Shown here: in pieces, positions 42,236 to 52,269 of the stretch
How positions within the stretch are numbered: the first letter of the stretch is position 1
Layout: every line of letters begins with the position of its first letter
Assembly (NCBI GenBank): GCA_024233455.1
Contig: JACKPP010000001.1
Location: 248,001-312,000, forward strand
Source: Chlamydiales bacterium
GTDB lineage: Bacteria; Chlamydiota; Chlamydiia; Chlamydiales; JACKPQ01
Direction of reading: 5' to 3'
DNA length: 64,000 nt
Translations under genes and position numbers: made by a program
Notes under the pieces: generated by a model
Databases searched by the model: none
The model's input: only the letters and a program-made list of their open reading frames with translations
Told to the model about the DNA's origin: nothing

Positions 42236-43960
42236 ATGTCAAACAACCAAACAACTTACAACTGGAACGAAAGCAAAGTCATCGACGACGTCGAATTCGA
42301 CGAAAAAGATGCGGTGCTGTTCCGCAAACTAATGGGCGAACCCTCTAGATCTGTAGAGAGCGGGGAGCAGGCTTCAATGATGACTCCGGGCGAAATTTTC
42401 ACTGGTGAAATCGTCGAAATAACGAAAGATTTTATTGTCGTAGACGTCGGATTAAAATCCGAAGGGCTGATCCCGGCAAGCGAATTTGACCCAGCTGAAA
42501 TCCTATTAGGCCAAGAAGTTGAAGTGTATTTGGATGAGGCAGAAGGTAACGATGGCCAAATCGTTCTATCGCGCGAAAAAGCGCGTCGTTTGCGTCAGTG
42601 GGAACACATCCTCACTAACTGTAAAGAAGGTTCTATTGTCCGCGGCAAGGTTACACGTAAGGTCAAAGGCGGCTTGATGGTCGACATCGGCATGGAAGCC
42701 TTCCTGCCAGGGTCGCAAATCGACAATAAGCGGATCAAAAATATCGACGAGTACGTAGATCGTGAATTTGACTTCATGATCCTTAAAATCAATGAAGAAC
42801 GAAAAAATATCGTCGTCTCACGCCGTGAACTTCTCGAAAAAGAGCGCGTGTCTAAAAAAGCTGAGCTTTTGGAAACAATTCAAGAAGGCGACAAACGCAT
42901 CGGTGTCGTCAAGAATGTGACAGATTTCGGCGTCTTCCTAGACCTGGACGGCATCGATGGACTCCTCCACATAACAGACATGACTTGGAAGCGGATCAAG
43001 CACCCATCCGAGATGGTGCAAGTGGGCGATGAGCTCGAGGTGATGATTCTTCACGTCGATAAAGACAAAGGACGTGTAGCGCTTGGCCTTAAGCAAAAAG
43101 AACAAAACCCTTGGGAAGAGATCGAAAACCGTTTCCCTCCTGGCACTCATGTTAAAGGAAAAATTGTAAGCCTCGTGCCTTACGGCGCCTTTATCGAAAT
43201 CGAAGATGGAATCGAAGGTCTCATTCACGTTTCAGAAATGTCATGGATCAAAAATGTCACTGATCCTAGCGAAGTTGTCCAGAAAGGCGATGAAGTCGAA
43301 GCAATTGTTCTTTCGATTCAAAAAGAGGAAGGTAAAATTTCTCTTGGCATCAAGCAAATGGAGAATAATCCATGGGAAAATGTTGAAAGCAGATACCCTA
43401 TTGGCCATGTAGTCAAAGCGGAAGTGCGCAGCCTTACTAACTATGGGGCTTTTGTCGAGTTAGAGCCTGGCATTGACGGTCTTGTCCATATTTCCGATAT
43501 TAGCTGGACCAAAAAAGTTTCTCACCCCTCAGAAGTCTTCAACAAGGGTGATACCGTTGAAGCCGTCGTCTTATCTGTGGATAAAGAGAGTAAGAAGATT
43601 ACACTCGGTGTCAAACAAATGGACACAAATCCGTGGGAAAATATCGAGTCTATTTTTGCTGTGGGCTCTAGAGTAAAAGCCGTTGTCACCAAGATAACTG
43701 CTTTTGGCGCTTTTGTAGAGCTTGAAAACGGTATGGAAGGGTTAATCCACGTCACTGAACTTGCTGACAAGCCTTTCAATAAAGTAGAAGATATTATCGC
43801 TGTCGGAGAAAAAGTCGATGCAAAAGTCATCGAAGTCGATCCAGAGCACAAGAAAATTTCACTTTCTATCCGCAGCGGCACCACTTCTGAGCAAGAGGAA
43901 GAGGATGATATCGTTGTTGGCAAGAAAGGCAAAAATAAACCGAAAGATAAAGAGGTATAA
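42236..43960 (+). CDS. rpsA: 30S ribosomal protein S1
   Basis: A 574-residue S1 with six S1 (OB-fold) repeats in series from about residue 50 to 550, each showing the G-x-[FV]-V-D/E-L and GLVH/LIH-S/T-[ED] pattern (for example [33 protein letters not shown]). S1 delivers mRNA to the 30S subunit. The C-terminal tail is Lys/Glu-rich. AAGGTA precedes the ATG. Its stop overlaps the nusA start by one base, opening the conserved chlamydial translation gene run. Confidence 0.97.
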   Translation: MSNNQTTYNWNESKVIDDVEFDEKDAVLFRKLMGEPSRSVESGEQASMMTPGEIFTGEIVEITKDFIVVDVGLKSEGLIPASEFDPAEILLGQEVEVYLDEAEGNDGQIVLSREKARRLRQWEHILTNCKEGSIVRGKVTRKVKGGLMVDIGMEAFLPGSQIDNKRIKNIDEYVDREFDFMILKINEERKNIVVSRRELLEKERVSKKAELLETIQEGDKRIGVVKNVTDFGVFLDLDGIDGLLHITDMTWKRIKHPSEMVQVGDELEVMILHVDKDKGRVALGLKQKEQNPWEEIENRFPPGTHVKGKIVSLVPYGAFIEIEDGIEGLIHVSEMSWIKNVTDPSEVVQKGDEVEAIVLSIQKEEGKISLGIKQMENNPWENVESRYPIGHVVKAEVRSLTNYGAFVELEPGIDGLVHISDISWTKKVSHPSEVFNKGDTVEAVVLSVDKESKKITLGVKQMDTNPWENIESIFAVGSRVKAVVTKITAFGAFVELENGMEGLIHVTELADKPFNKVEDIIAVGEKVDAKVIEVDPEHKKISLSIRSGTTSEQEEEDDIVVGKKGKNKPKDKEV

Positions 43961-45237
43961 TGGATAGCAAAGACTTAGTTGCCATTTTCGACTACCTCGA
44001 GCGGGAGAAAGGCATTAAACGCGAGATTGTGGCCCAAGCGATCGAAGAGGCTCTTTTGATTGCAGCACGCAAAAGCGTGAGCGATGCTGGAGCTAACATC
44101 TCGGTCACAATCAATCCAAAAAACGGCGATATTGAGGTATTATCTGAGAAAGAAGTTGTCGCAGGTGAAGCTGAAAACGCAGATGCTGAAATTTCTCTTG
44201 CAGATGCCAAAGAGCTAAACCCGGGTGTCGAAGTCGGTCAGGTCTTGCAAATTGTAGTCACACCCTCTGACTTTGGCAGAGTAGCCGCTCAGGTTGCCCG
44301 CCAAGTCATTACGCAACGATTGCGTTCAGCAGAGAGAGATGTGATCTACGAAGAATACCGTCACCGTGTAGGTGATATTGTTTCAGGCGGTATCAAACGG
44401 ATCGGCAAGGGAGCAACCCTGGTGATCGATCTAGGTAAAGTCGAAGCCATTTTACCGGGGCGATTTTATCCTAAAACGGAAAAGCACCACGTTGGTGAGC
44501 GCGTGACAGCGCTTATGCTTGAGGTGCGCGATACCGATATCGGCGGTGCTGAAGTCGTACTAACAAGAAGCCACCCTGAATTTGTCAAAGAACTCTTTAT
44601 CCAAGAGGTACCAGAGCTTGGCGATGGAACAATCGAAGTCAACAAAATTGTAAGAGAAGCTGGCTACCGAACAAAAATGGCCGTCAGCTCCAATAGCCCA
44701 AAAGTCGATCCTGTGGGCAGTTGCGTTGGTGTGCGAGGCACTCGAGTCAAAAACATCATACGTGAACTTGGCAATGAAAAAATTGATATTATCCCCTATA
44801 CTGAAGATCCAGTGGAACTTTTACAAAGGGCGATCGATCCTGTCGAGATTAAGAAAATCCACGTCGATGAGGAAGAAGGCGTGATCTCTATTGTCGTTAG
44901 CGATGAAGATTATCCTACTGTTCTTGGGAAGAAAGGGATGAATACTCGCCTGATCGGTAATTTGCTAGAGAAGGAATTAGAAGTCCAGAAAATGTCTGAG
45001 TATCAAAAAGCATCGCGCATTGAACGTCAGCAGCTGGCTCTCTCTGAAAATCCAAAGTTGGACGAACCCTTGGTGGCAAGTGGCAATTTAAGCAATTTGG
45101 CAATAGACAGTTTAATTGCTGCAAAGTTTGATACTCCACGTAAATTGCTTAAGGCAGATCCGCAAACCATTGCTGAAAAAGCAGAGATTCCGTTGGAGTT
45201 AGTTGAATCAATAATTGAGGAAGTTGAAAAACGCTAG
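43960..45237 (+). CDS. nusA: Transcription termination/antitermination factor NusA
   Basis: A 425-residue NusA: N-terminal polymerase-binding domain (1-125), S1 domain (about 135-200), two KH domains (about 200-345, with [15 protein letters not shown] and [13 protein letters not shown]) and a C-terminal helix-hairpin-helix-like stretch ([13 protein letters not shown]). It modulates pausing, termination and rRNA antitermination. One-base overlaps with rpsA and infB. Confidence 0.96.
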   Translation: MDSKDLVAIFDYLEREKGIKREIVAQAIEEALLIAARKSVSDAGANISVTINPKNGDIEVLSEKEVVAGEAENADAEISLADAKELNPGVEVGQVLQIVVTPSDFGRVAAQVARQVITQRLRSAERDVIYEEYRHRVGDIVSGGIKRIGKGATLVIDLGKVEAILPGRFYPKTEKHHVGERVTALMLEVRDTDIGGAEVVLTRSHPEFVKELFIQEVPELGDGTIEVNKIVREAGYRTKMAVSSNSPKVDPVGSCVGVRGTRVKNIIRELGNEKIDIIPYTEDPVELLQRAIDPVEIKKIHVDEEEGVISIVVSDEDYPTVLGKKGMNTRLIGNLLEKELEVQKMSEYQKASRIERQQLALSENPKLDEPLVASGNLSNLAIDSLIAAKFDTPRKLLKADPQTIAEKAEIPLELVESIIEEVEKR

Positions 45238-47549
45238 TGGCAAAAAATTTAAAGCTTAAAATAAAAAACTCACAACTCACCGCAGCACTCAAGTTCGGAA
45301 AAGATCTTGAAAAGAAGCCTGCTGCAAAGAAAAAGCCTACAGCCTCAAAACCTAAAGCAACCATAAAGCCAGAGGCGAAAAAGCCTGTTGCTAAAATCAA
45401 AGTTGCCGAAAGTAAGCCACCTGAGCCTCAGCCGGAAGAAGTGATTCTTCCTCCAATTGTTGAGGAAATAGTAACGCCTCCTGCTCCTTCAAAACTCGGG
45501 CCAATTTTAGACGAGAAACCCCGGGTAAAAGAAAAGGAAAAAGAGAAAGAACAAGAAACTGAAGATAAAGAAGAGTCGGTAGAGAAGAAAACCACAGCTC
45601 TTCCGAAAAAGAAAAAAGACCTCGTTCCTGCTACCAAACAGCGCCGTTTTGAAAGTATGCGCTCTTTTGACACTAGAGACCGTCAAGGTCTGCGCATTGG
45701 GGAAGAGCGCCGTTTTGGAAAACGGAAAAAAGGTGGCAAGACAAAATATTCTGAGCAATCGGTTATCCGTCCCAAAGAGCTTAAAATTAAGCTTCCAATT
45801 TCAGTGAAAGATCTTGCTGCGAGCATGAAGTTGAAAGCAGCTGAAATTATCAGCAAACTCTTCAAGCAAGGGCTGCAGCTGACCATCAATGATCTTTTAG
45901 ATGATGAGACAACTGTACAGTTAATCGGCAGCGAATTTGGTTGTGAAATTGCTATCGACACTACCGAAGAAGAGCGCCTTCGCATCACCGATAAAACTAT
46001 TGCTGATGAAATTGCACTGACCGATCCTGATCTTTTGAAAGCCCGTCCTCCCGTTATTGCATTTATGGGCCATGTTGATCACGGTAAAACCTCACTGATA
46101 GATAACATCCGCAAAAGTAATATCACAGCTAAAGAGGCCGGGTCTATTACCCAACATATCGGCGCATTCAAAGCTTTTACTAAGCAGGGCGAAGTGACTA
46201 TTTTAGACACTCCAGGACATGAAGCCTTTACCGAAATGCGCGCCAGAGGCGCTATTGTCACTGATATCGTCATATTGGTGGTTGCTGGAGACGAAGGGAT
46301 GAAGCCTCAAACCGATGAGGCATTAGCTCAAGCCAAAGATGCTGGCGTTCCGGTTGTCGTAGCCATTAACAAGTGTGATAAACCTGATTTTGATCCTGAA
46401 ACCGTATATAGACAGCTATCTGATCGCGAGCTTCTTCCAGAAGTCTGGGGTGGCCAGACCCTGACTGTTAATTGCTCTGCAACAACAGGAGAGGGAATCG
46501 ATCAACTTTTAGAAATGGTTCTTTTGCAAGCCGAAATGCTAGAGCTTAGAGCCAATCCAAAAGCGCGTGCTAGAGGTACTATTTTAGAGTCTGAGCTCTC
46601 ACGCGGTTTTGGCCCTATTGCCACAGTTCTAGTGCAAAACGGAACGCTAAAAAAAGGCGATGCACTGGTCATTGATAACTTTTACGGTCGTGTTAAAACC
46701 CTGCATAATGAGTTCAATAAACCTGTGTTAGAAGCGCATTCTTCGACCCCTGTAAAGATCACTGGTCTGTCTGGACTTCCCGCTGCCGGCTCTGAATTCA
46801 TCGTTGTTGAAAACGAAAAGGAAGCGCGCAAGCTATCTGAAGAGCGGTTGGCAGGTGATCAACGCACAGCTGCAGGAAAACGACCAGCTGCCCTAGAAGA
46901 TATTATGCAGCGCACTCAGCAGCTCCAAGAGAAGAAAGTTTTCCCGGTTATCTTGCGTGCTGATGTGCAAGGATCACTAGAAGCGGTTAAAAACTCCCTA
47001 ACGAAAATCCCTCAAGGCAAAATTGAGCTCAACATCATCTCCGAAGGTGTTGGTCAAATTTCTGAATCAGACGTAGAACTCGCTACGGCATCCGGTGCAA
47101 TTATTTTAGGCTTTCACACTCAAGTGGAAAGTCACGCTGAACCATCCATCAAACGTAATAAAATCGTGGTGAAGCTCTACGATATTATTTACCATCTCAT
47201 TGACGGTGTCAAAGAACTCATGGTGAATAAGCTGGATAAAACCGCTGAAGAAAAAGAAGTTGGAACAGCAGAAGTCAAGGCTATTTTCAAGTCATCCCAT
47301 CTGGGTGTCATCGCTGGTTGTCAAGTCGAAGATGGCATCATCAAACGCAATCACCGTATCAAACAGCTTCGCAATGGTGAAGTTATTTGGGAAGGTAGCA
47401 TCGCCTCTTTAAAAAGGGTTAAAGAAGACGTCAAGGAAGTGGCCAAAGGCTTTGAATGCGGTATTGTTTTGGCAGGACAAAATGCTATTGAAGCTGGCGA
47501 TATCTTGAAGACCTATGAAATTATTTACCACGTTCAAACACTCGATTAA
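45237..47549 (+). CDS. infB: Translation initiation factor IF-2
   Basis: A 770-residue IF-2 starting at GTG (TAGTG overlap with the nusA stop). The first 160 residues are Lys/Pro/Glu-rich and low in complexity, as in other chlamydial IF-2. IF2-N domain follows, then the GTPase with GHVDHGKT (G1), DTPGHE (G3) and NKCD (G4), and then beta-barrel domains II-IV. It brings initiator tRNA to the 30S subunit. The start overlaps of both neighbours imply co-translation. Confidence 0.97.
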   Translation: MAKNLKLKIKNSQLTAALKFGKDLEKKPAAKKKPTASKPKATIKPEAKKPVAKIKVAESKPPEPQPEEVILPPIVEEIVTPPAPSKLGPILDEKPRVKEKEKEKEQETEDKEESVEKKTTALPKKKKDLVPATKQRRFESMRSFDTRDRQGLRIGEERRFGKRKKGGKTKYSEQSVIRPKELKIKLPISVKDLAASMKLKAAEIISKLFKQGLQLTINDLLDDETTVQLIGSEFGCEIAIDTTEEERLRITDKTIADEIALTDPDLLKARPPVIAFMGHVDHGKTSLIDNIRKSNITAKEAGSITQHIGAFKAFTKQGEVTILDTPGHEAFTEMRARGAIVTDIVILVVAGDEGMKPQTDEALAQAKDAGVPVVVAINKCDKPDFDPETVYRQLSDRELLPEVWGGQTLTVNCSATTGEGIDQLLEMVLLQAEMLELRANPKARARGTILESELSRGFGPIATVLVQNGTLKKGDALVIDNFYGRVKTLHNEFNKPVLEAHSSTPVKITGLSGLPAAGSEFIVVENEKEARKLSEERLAGDQRTAAGKRPAALEDIMQRTQQLQEKKVFPVILRADVQGSLEAVKNSLTKIPQGKIELNIISEGVGQISESDVELATASGAIILGFHTQVESHAEPSIKRNKIVVKLYDIIYHLIDGVKELMVNKLDKTAEEKEVGTAEVKAIFKSSHLGVIAGCQVEDGIIKRNHRIKQLRNGEVIWEGSIASLKRVKEDVKEVAKGFECGIVLAGQNAIEAGDILKTYEIIYHVQTLD

Positions 47550-47911
47550 TGGCTGAATCCAAACGCATTAAGCGTATTAACTCTTTGCTTAAAGAAGTCA
47601 TCTCTGAAGTCATTATGCGCGATGTCCAGAATCCGCATATTTCCCAGTTTGTCACTATAACCAATGTCGATGTCTCTAAAGATTTGCACCACGCAACTGT
47701 GCATGTCAGCGTTATGGGGCCCGATTTAGAAAAACAAAGAACAATTGAAGCACTCAATCAAACCGCGGGATATATCTCCTCCCTTGCATCTAAGCAGGTA
47801 GTATTGCGTTTTTTTCCCTCGCTCCATTTTAAATTAGATACATCGATCGAAAAACATATGCGCATCGAAGAAATTTTGATGAAGCTTCATAATGAACAAA
47901 ATGACCAGTAG
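47549..47911 (+). CDS. rbfA: Ribosome-binding factor A
   Basis: A 120-residue KH-fold protein: KRINSLLKEVISEVI, VSKDLHHATVHVSVMG and the C-terminal LDTSIEKHMRIEEIL are the RbfA landmarks. It aids 30S maturation at 16S helix 1. The ATG overlaps the infB stop (TAATG) and its end overlaps truB by 20 bp. Confidence 0.93.
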   Translation: MAESKRIKRINSLLKEVISEVIMRDVQNPHISQFVTITNVDVSKDLHHATVHVSVMGPDLEKQRTIEALNQTAGYISSLASKQVVLRFFPSLHFKLDTSIEKHMRIEEILMKLHNEQNDQ

Positions 47912-48605
47912 CACCATTCCGAATCCTACTAAGACACAGGGTATTTTACTCTTAGATAAACCTGAAGGTAAGACATCCTTTTATCTCGTATCAGTGCTAA
48001 GAAGGCTAACTGGCATCAAAAAAATTGGCCATGCTGGAACGCTTGATCCGTTTGCAACAGGCGTAATGGTGATGCTCGTTGGTCAAAACTTCACCCGCCT
48101 AGCTGAAAAATTTCAAAATCACGATAAAGCCTATAGGGCAACCATCACCCTTGGAATCGAAACTGACTCCTACGATATCGACGGGGAAATTGTGGCTAAA
48201 TCTGACAAGGCCCCAACACTCGAAGAAATCCATGAAGTACTCACCTCTTTTCAGGGTACGGTCAAGCAAATTCCACCTATGTTTTCGGCAAAGCGACAAA
48301 ATGGAAAAAAACTTTACGAGCTTGCGCGTCAGGGTTTAAGCGTTGAGCGCGAGCCCAAAACTGTTACGATCAAAACCATTTTGGTCGATTATGAATACCC
48401 TATTCTAACTCTAGATATAGACTGCACCAAAGGCACCTATATCCGCAGCATTGCCCACGACATTGGTCAAATGCTGGGATGCGGAGCGTTTGTTTCCAAA
48501 TTAGTTCGAACCAGATCTGGCCCGTTTCAGCTGCAAGACTGCATTTCTCTACCGCCGCAAGGTTCTGAATTTGATTACCGGCAGCACCTACTATGCTTAC
48601 CGTAA
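47892..48605 (+). CDS. truB: tRNA pseudouridine(55) synthase
   Basis: A 237-residue TruB with GILLLDKPEGKTSF, GHAGTLDPFATGVM (catalytic Asp in the GTLDP motif), and RQNGKKLYELAR plus CTKGTYIRSIAHDIG. It makes pseudouridine 55 in the T loop of tRNAs. Alternative ATG at 47901. The C-terminal PUA-like extension seen in longer TruB proteins is missing, as often in chlamydiae. It overlaps ribF by 13 bp. Confidence 0.94.
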   Translation: MNKMTSSTIPNPTKTQGILLLDKPEGKTSFYLVSVLRRLTGIKKIGHAGTLDPFATGVMVMLVGQNFTRLAEKFQNHDKAYRATITLGIETDSYDIDGEIVAKSDKAPTLEEIHEVLTSFQGTVKQIPPMFSAKRQNGKKLYELARQGLSVEREPKTVTIKTILVDYEYPILTLDIDCTKGTYIRSIAHDIGQMLGCGAFVSKLVRTRSGPFQLQDCISLPPQGSEFDYRQHLLCLP

Positions 48606-49150
48606 CGACCATCGATGACATCCCTCAAAAATTAGACACCCCGATAGCTGTGACACTTGGTTCATACGATGGCATCCATTTAGGTCACCAATCGATCTTT
48701 AAACGCTTGAAACAACTTGGAAAAACCTCTGTTGTGGTCACCTTTTCGAACCATCCTTCAGAGGTCCTAACACCCGGGCATATCGTCCAGCTGATCTATC
48801 CACCAGAGACAAAACTCAAACTTATAGAAGCGCTTGGCATTGACCTGACTGTTTTATTGCCTTTTACCCTTGAGACCGCTTCCAATACATACGATCAATT
48901 CCTACTAAAACTACGCCAAAAACTCCCTTTTGATTACTTAATTTTGGGTGAAGATGCGCGCCTTGGAAAGGGACGCACAGGGACACCAGACGCTATTCGC
49001 GCCCTGGCCCAAAATCAGGGGTTTTCAGTGGAATATTTACCCAAATTGGAAAAAGACGGAGGTCCAGTATCAAGCGGACGGATTCGAAAACTTCTTTCAG
49101 CGGGGGCAATCACTGAGGCATCCCATCTGCTTGGAAGACCCTACCCATAA
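48593..49150 (+). CDS. ribF: RibF FAD synthetase domain only (flavokinase domain missing)
   Basis: A 185-residue protein matching the N-terminal adenylyltransferase domain of RibF: SYDGIHLGHQSIF (nucleotide loop), TFSNHPSEVL, ILGEDARLGKGRTG and VSSGRIRKLLSAG. It stops at LLGRPYP, exactly where the riboflavin kinase domain begins in the usual ~300-residue bifunctional enzyme. None of the three frames in the following 240 bp shows a flavokinase motif. Either the kinase activity is encoded elsewhere or was lost with import of FMN. It is the last gene of the rpsA run on this side. Confidence 0.87.
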   Translation: MLTVTTIDDIPQKLDTPIAVTLGSYDGIHLGHQSIFKRLKQLGKTSVVVTFSNHPSEVLTPGHIVQLIYPPETKLKLIEALGIDLTVLLPFTLETASNTYDQFLLKLRQKLPFDYLILGEDARLGKGRTGTPDAIRALAQNQGFSVEYLPKLEKDGGPVSSGRIRKLLSAGAITEASHLLGRPYP

Positions 49151-49351
49151 GCTCTTTCCTGGCATGAAAAATATAACCCGCGTAAATTCAAAAATTGAAT
49201 TTTTCCTGCGCCTTGCAGCCACGGATTTCCCACTCGACTACATCGCTCAACCTATTCAAGTTAAGCTGCTTTAGTACCGACTAGGCCTGGTGCAAAATGA
49301 GGACACCTCCTTGGAAAATCTCCTACTTTTGAGTAGATTTGTGTATAAAAT

Positions 49352-49380
49352 TTGAATCCCCTGGAATAATCGCGTATACT
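49352..49380 (+). promoter_or_regulatory. Near-consensus promoter of the MFS gene
   Basis: TTGAAT (49352-49357) and TATACT (49375-49380) are separated by exactly 17 bases. The expected start of transcription, near 49387, lies only about four bases before the ATG at 49391, and no Shine-Dalgarno sequence is present, so the mRNA may be leaderless. The 240-bp gap before the gene otherwise holds only a small CTACT/AGTAG hairpin near 49324-49337. Confidence 0.5.
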
Positions 49381-49390
49381 TGTAAGACGT

Positions 49391-50623
49391 ATGACTTATC
49401 TGCTAAAGAAGTTCAGACTACCTCTTGTTTTAGCCGTTTCTTTTTTGGATTACCTAAGCTTTGCCTTCATTATTCCCCACACCTACTCACTTATCCTAGC
49501 AGGTCCCTACAGCTTGGTGGCAAACAGCATTTCAAACCCCATGCGCTATATTATTTTGGGCGGACTTTTGGCCACCTACCCCCTGGCGCAAATACTCGGC
49601 AATCCAATTCTGGGAGCGATATCTGACGCTCTGAGCCGCAAGCGCGTATTATTAATTAGTTTTGTGGGTAATTTTTTGGGGTATGCTCTCTCGGCCTATG
49701 CTATCTACTCCCATCAAATTCTGTACCTCTTCCTTGGCAATGGTCTAGCCGGACTAACCGGCGCAAACATCTCCACCATGAACGCTATTATTGCTGATCT
49801 ATCGACCTTGCGAAAAAAGGCTCGTCGCTTTTCTCTTTCTATCATGACCTTTGGTTTGGCCTTCATTATCGGCCCTTTCATCTCGGGGCAACTTATTAAA
49901 CCACTCAGCAATTTTGGACAGCCGGTCCTTTTCATTTTTCTTCTTTCAGCCGTGCTTTCCCTGCTCAATTTCATGCTTATCAGTTTTTTCTTCCACGATA
50001 CGATGCGCGGCATGCGCATTCCAAAATTGCATCTGCGCTTTATTGGTCAAGATATACGCAACCTCTTTAATGAGACTAAAGAGCTAAAAGCTATCTTTTT
50101 TTCAGTTTTTGCGCTCTATTTTGGCTGGTACTTTTTTATCAAATTTTTCCGCGTGCTCTTATTGGATCGTCTCCATTACACCATTGAAGCTTACTGTAAT
50201 ATTCTTTCCTATTTTGGCATTTGCTGCCTTATCGCCCAAGGAATCTATACATTCTTTAGCACTCGTATCCAAGAAGAACGCGTTCTAAAAATTGCCGCGC
50301 CATTACTGGCATTTTCTATCTTTTCACTAGCTGCCATCAAAGCCCCCTTTACTATTCTGTGCGCGGTCACGCTTTTTTCTTTTTCCTATGCTATTATTTG
50401 TCCTGCACTTACATTCGTTGTGTCTGAATTCGGAGGTTCTAATCATCAAGGTAAAGTCATGGGACTCTTTCAATCAGTACAGGCTATTGCCCAAGTCCTA
50501 GCACCTAGCTTAGCTGGTTTGGCCATGGCAGCCCATCCTATTGCTCCTATTCTAGTCAGCGGTGTTTTTGTCTTTTCGGGAGGGTTTCTATTCAATCGTG
50601 CTATGAAACCCGCTTCTACGTAG
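49391..50623 (+). CDS. MFS transporter, drug-efflux-like
   Basis: A 410-residue MFS protein with about 12 helices. Helix 2-3 loop DALSRKRVLLIS and the N-terminal half (ILGNPILGAISD) resemble the tetracycline/multidrug antiporter branch. It is inserted between ribF and ychF, which adjoin in C. trachomatis. The substrate is unknown. Expression may be driven by its own promoter just upstream. Confidence 0.85.
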   Translation: MTYLLKKFRLPLVLAVSFLDYLSFAFIIPHTYSLILAGPYSLVANSISNPMRYIILGGLLATYPLAQILGNPILGAISDALSRKRVLLISFVGNFLGYALSAYAIYSHQILYLFLGNGLAGLTGANISTMNAIIADLSTLRKKARRFSLSIMTFGLAFIIGPFISGQLIKPLSNFGQPVLFIFLLSAVLSLLNFMLISFFFHDTMRGMRIPKLHLRFIGQDIRNLFNETKELKAIFFSVFALYFGWYFFIKFFRVLLLDRLHYTIEAYCNILSYFGICCLIAQGIYTFFSTRIQEERVLKIAAPLLAFSIFSLAAIKAPFTILCAVTLFSFSYAIICPALTFVVSEFGGSNHQGKVMGLFQSVQAIAQVLAPSLAGLAMAAHPIAPILVSGVFVFSGGFLFNRAMKPAST

Positions 50624-50677
50624 CCCCACTCTATTCCTACTGGTGTATATACCCCATTTTTGCTAGACTTATCTCTT

Positions 50678-51763
50678 ATGGAATGTGGAATTGTCGGACT
50701 GCCCAACGTTGGCAAATCAACCTTATTTAACGCTTTGACTAAAAAAGGCATCCCCTCTGAAAACTACCCTTTTTGCACTATTGATCCTCATACCGGGATC
50801 GTCGAAGTGCCAGATTTTAGGCTTGATAAGCTACATGAGCTAACCAAAAGTAAAAAAATTATTTACCCAACCATGGCTTTTATCGATATTGCAGGCCTAG
50901 TCAAAGGTGCAGCAAGCGGTGAAGGTTTGGGTAATAAATTTTTGGCTAATATCCGGGAAACTGACGCTATCATTCACGTGGTGCGCTGCTTTGAAAACGA
51001 GGATGTGGTCCACGTTGAGGGGCGCATAAACCCCATAGAAGATATACAGACAATTGAGATAGAACTTATTCTCGCTGACCTCCAAATGTGCGAAAATAGC
51101 ATTGTTAAGCTTGAAAAACAAGCGCGTGGCAACAAAGAATTGCTCCCGGTTGTAGATGCCTTAAAATTTGTCCGCGATAAACTTAATGAGAATATTCCTG
51201 TCCGTCGCATCGATCTCACGCATGATCAGCAGGACCATTTAAAAGCCTACAACTTCTTGACTGCCAAGCCCGTTATCTATCTAACTAACGTCGATGAAGC
51301 TTCACTTCCTTCGATGGAAAACAGCTTTGTCCAAGATGTGCGCAACTACGCCGAAAAAGAAGGATCAAAGGTAATTCCAGTGTGCGCTCAGCTGGAACAA
51401 GAGCTGGCCTCGTTAGAGCCTGATGAAGCCCTTGAGTATCTGCAGTCGTTGGGCCTGCAAGAAACAGGCCTCACGCGGCTCATCCGCGCCTCCTATGACT
51501 TACTCGGCCTCATCACTTTTATCACGTCCGGAGAACAGGAAACGCGGGGCTGGACCATCAAGAAAAATACCTTAGCCCCAGTTGCTGCGGGCAAAATCCA
51601 TACCGATATCCAGAAAGGCTTTATTCGGGCCGAGGTTATCAGCTACGAGGACTTAGTCGCATGTGGATCACGCCCAGCAGCTAAAGAAGCTGGCAAAGCA
51701 AGACTTGAAGGCAAGGAATACATCGTCAAAGATGGCGATGTGATCCTCTTTTTCCATAACTAA
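50678..51763 (+). CDS. ychF: Ribosome-binding ATPase YchF
   Basis: A 361-residue Obg-family P-loop protein. [20 protein letters not shown] contains G1; DIAGLVKGA is G3 and TNVDE is a divergent G4 (NxxE), which makes YchF prefer ATP over GTP. The C-terminal TGS-like domain ends [12 protein letters not shown]. YchF binds ribosomes and affects stress responses. The ATG at 50678 is chosen as it gives the family N-terminus; an in-frame codon at 50660 adds six residues. Confidence 0.95.
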   Translation: MECGIVGLPNVGKSTLFNALTKKGIPSENYPFCTIDPHTGIVEVPDFRLDKLHELTKSKKIIYPTMAFIDIAGLVKGAASGEGLGNKFLANIRETDAIIHVVRCFENEDVVHVEGRINPIEDIQTIEIELILADLQMCENSIVKLEKQARGNKELLPVVDALKFVRDKLNENIPVRRIDLTHDQQDHLKAYNFLTAKPVIYLTNVDEASLPSMENSFVQDVRNYAEKEGSKVIPVCAQLEQELASLEPDEALEYLQSLGLQETGLTRLIRASYDLLGLITFITSGEQETRGWTIKKNTLAPVAAGKIHTDIQKGFIRAEVISYEDLVACGSRPAAKEAGKARLEGKEYIVKDGDVILFFHN

Positions 51764-51780
51764 CCTTGCAACGCTTTTCA

Positions 51781-52149
51781 CTAATCATTCAGAAGCTCCT
51801 CGATGCGCCGCCCCTTTTCATCCATGTTAAGCTTTTTCAAAGCTTGCATAGCTGCATCTAAATCACCAACCCCAAAACCTTCCTTTGGAGCATTTGCTTC
51901 TACAGCTTCAAACTCACCATTTAAATCCCTCCTAACTGGTAGCCTTGCGCTACCACCGTCGGTTGGAGGTGTCAGGATCACTAAACCTATGCGATCAATT
52001 GTTTTTTTAGCATCTCTGGGCGCGTAGGGAGTTGTATCTGTACCCTCCTTTGCAGCAATTTGCCGTTGCAATGCCGCTATGTGAAGATCTAACCATGCCA
52101 GGGTTTGCTCTGATGCGCTAGTTGGTATTTTAGATGGTATTCCAGACAT
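51781..52149 (-). CDS. Small polar protein between ychF and the type III genes
   Basis: A 122-residue protein with a strong AAGGAG ribosome binding site eight bases before its ATG. It is polar and mainly helical at both ends (TLAWLDLHIAALQRQIAAKE, shown in full at 20 residues; LDAAMQALKKLN), with a proline-rich centre (PYAPRD, LTPPTDG). No signal peptide, membrane segment or known motif. It is encoded on the strand opposite to its neighbours, where Chlamydia has no gene. The place next to sctU makes a type III substrate or chaperone possible, but this is inference. Confidence 0.7.
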   Translation of the reverse strand: MSGIPSKIPTSASEQTLAWLDLHIAALQRQIAAKEGTDTTPYAPRDAKKTIDRIGLVILTPPTDGGSARLPVRRDLNGEFEAVEANAPKEGFGVGDLDAAMQALKKLNMDEKGRRIEELLND

Positions 52150-52231
52150 GTTCTATCTCCTTAATAAATGGTCTTCTGTTTCTCAGGGATATTAAAGCTC
52201 CAAATAATTAATCTCAAGCTGTGGTTTCAAC

Positions 52232-52260
52232 TTGCAGCGGAATGTTTTTCTGGATAAAAT
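52232..52260 (+). promoter_or_regulatory. Candidate promoter of the sctU-sctV-sctW-chaperone operon
   Basis: TTGCAG (52232-52237) and TAAAAT (52255-52260) lie 17 bases apart, putting the expected start near 52267, three bases before the ATG at 52270. The Shine-Dalgarno signal is weak (GGA at 52261-52263). As for the MFS gene, the transcript could be leaderless. Confidence 0.4.
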
Positions 52261-52269
52261 GGAACTGGT

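Noticed and set aside
41900..42254. Open frames in the GC-rich repeat block (e.g. ARGPTRKWAYPP)
   Set aside because: Derived from repeated, structured DNA; no start signal and no protein-like composition.
45507..45758. Minus-strand open frames inside infB rich in Phe/Ser ([12 protein letters not shown] etc.)
   Set aside because: Shadow of the Lys/Glu-rich IF-2 N-terminus read backwards.
48948..49274. Overlapping frame that might continue ribF after a frameshift
   Set aside because: The extension past 49150 shows no riboflavin kinase motif, so a simple frameshift does not restore the missing domain.
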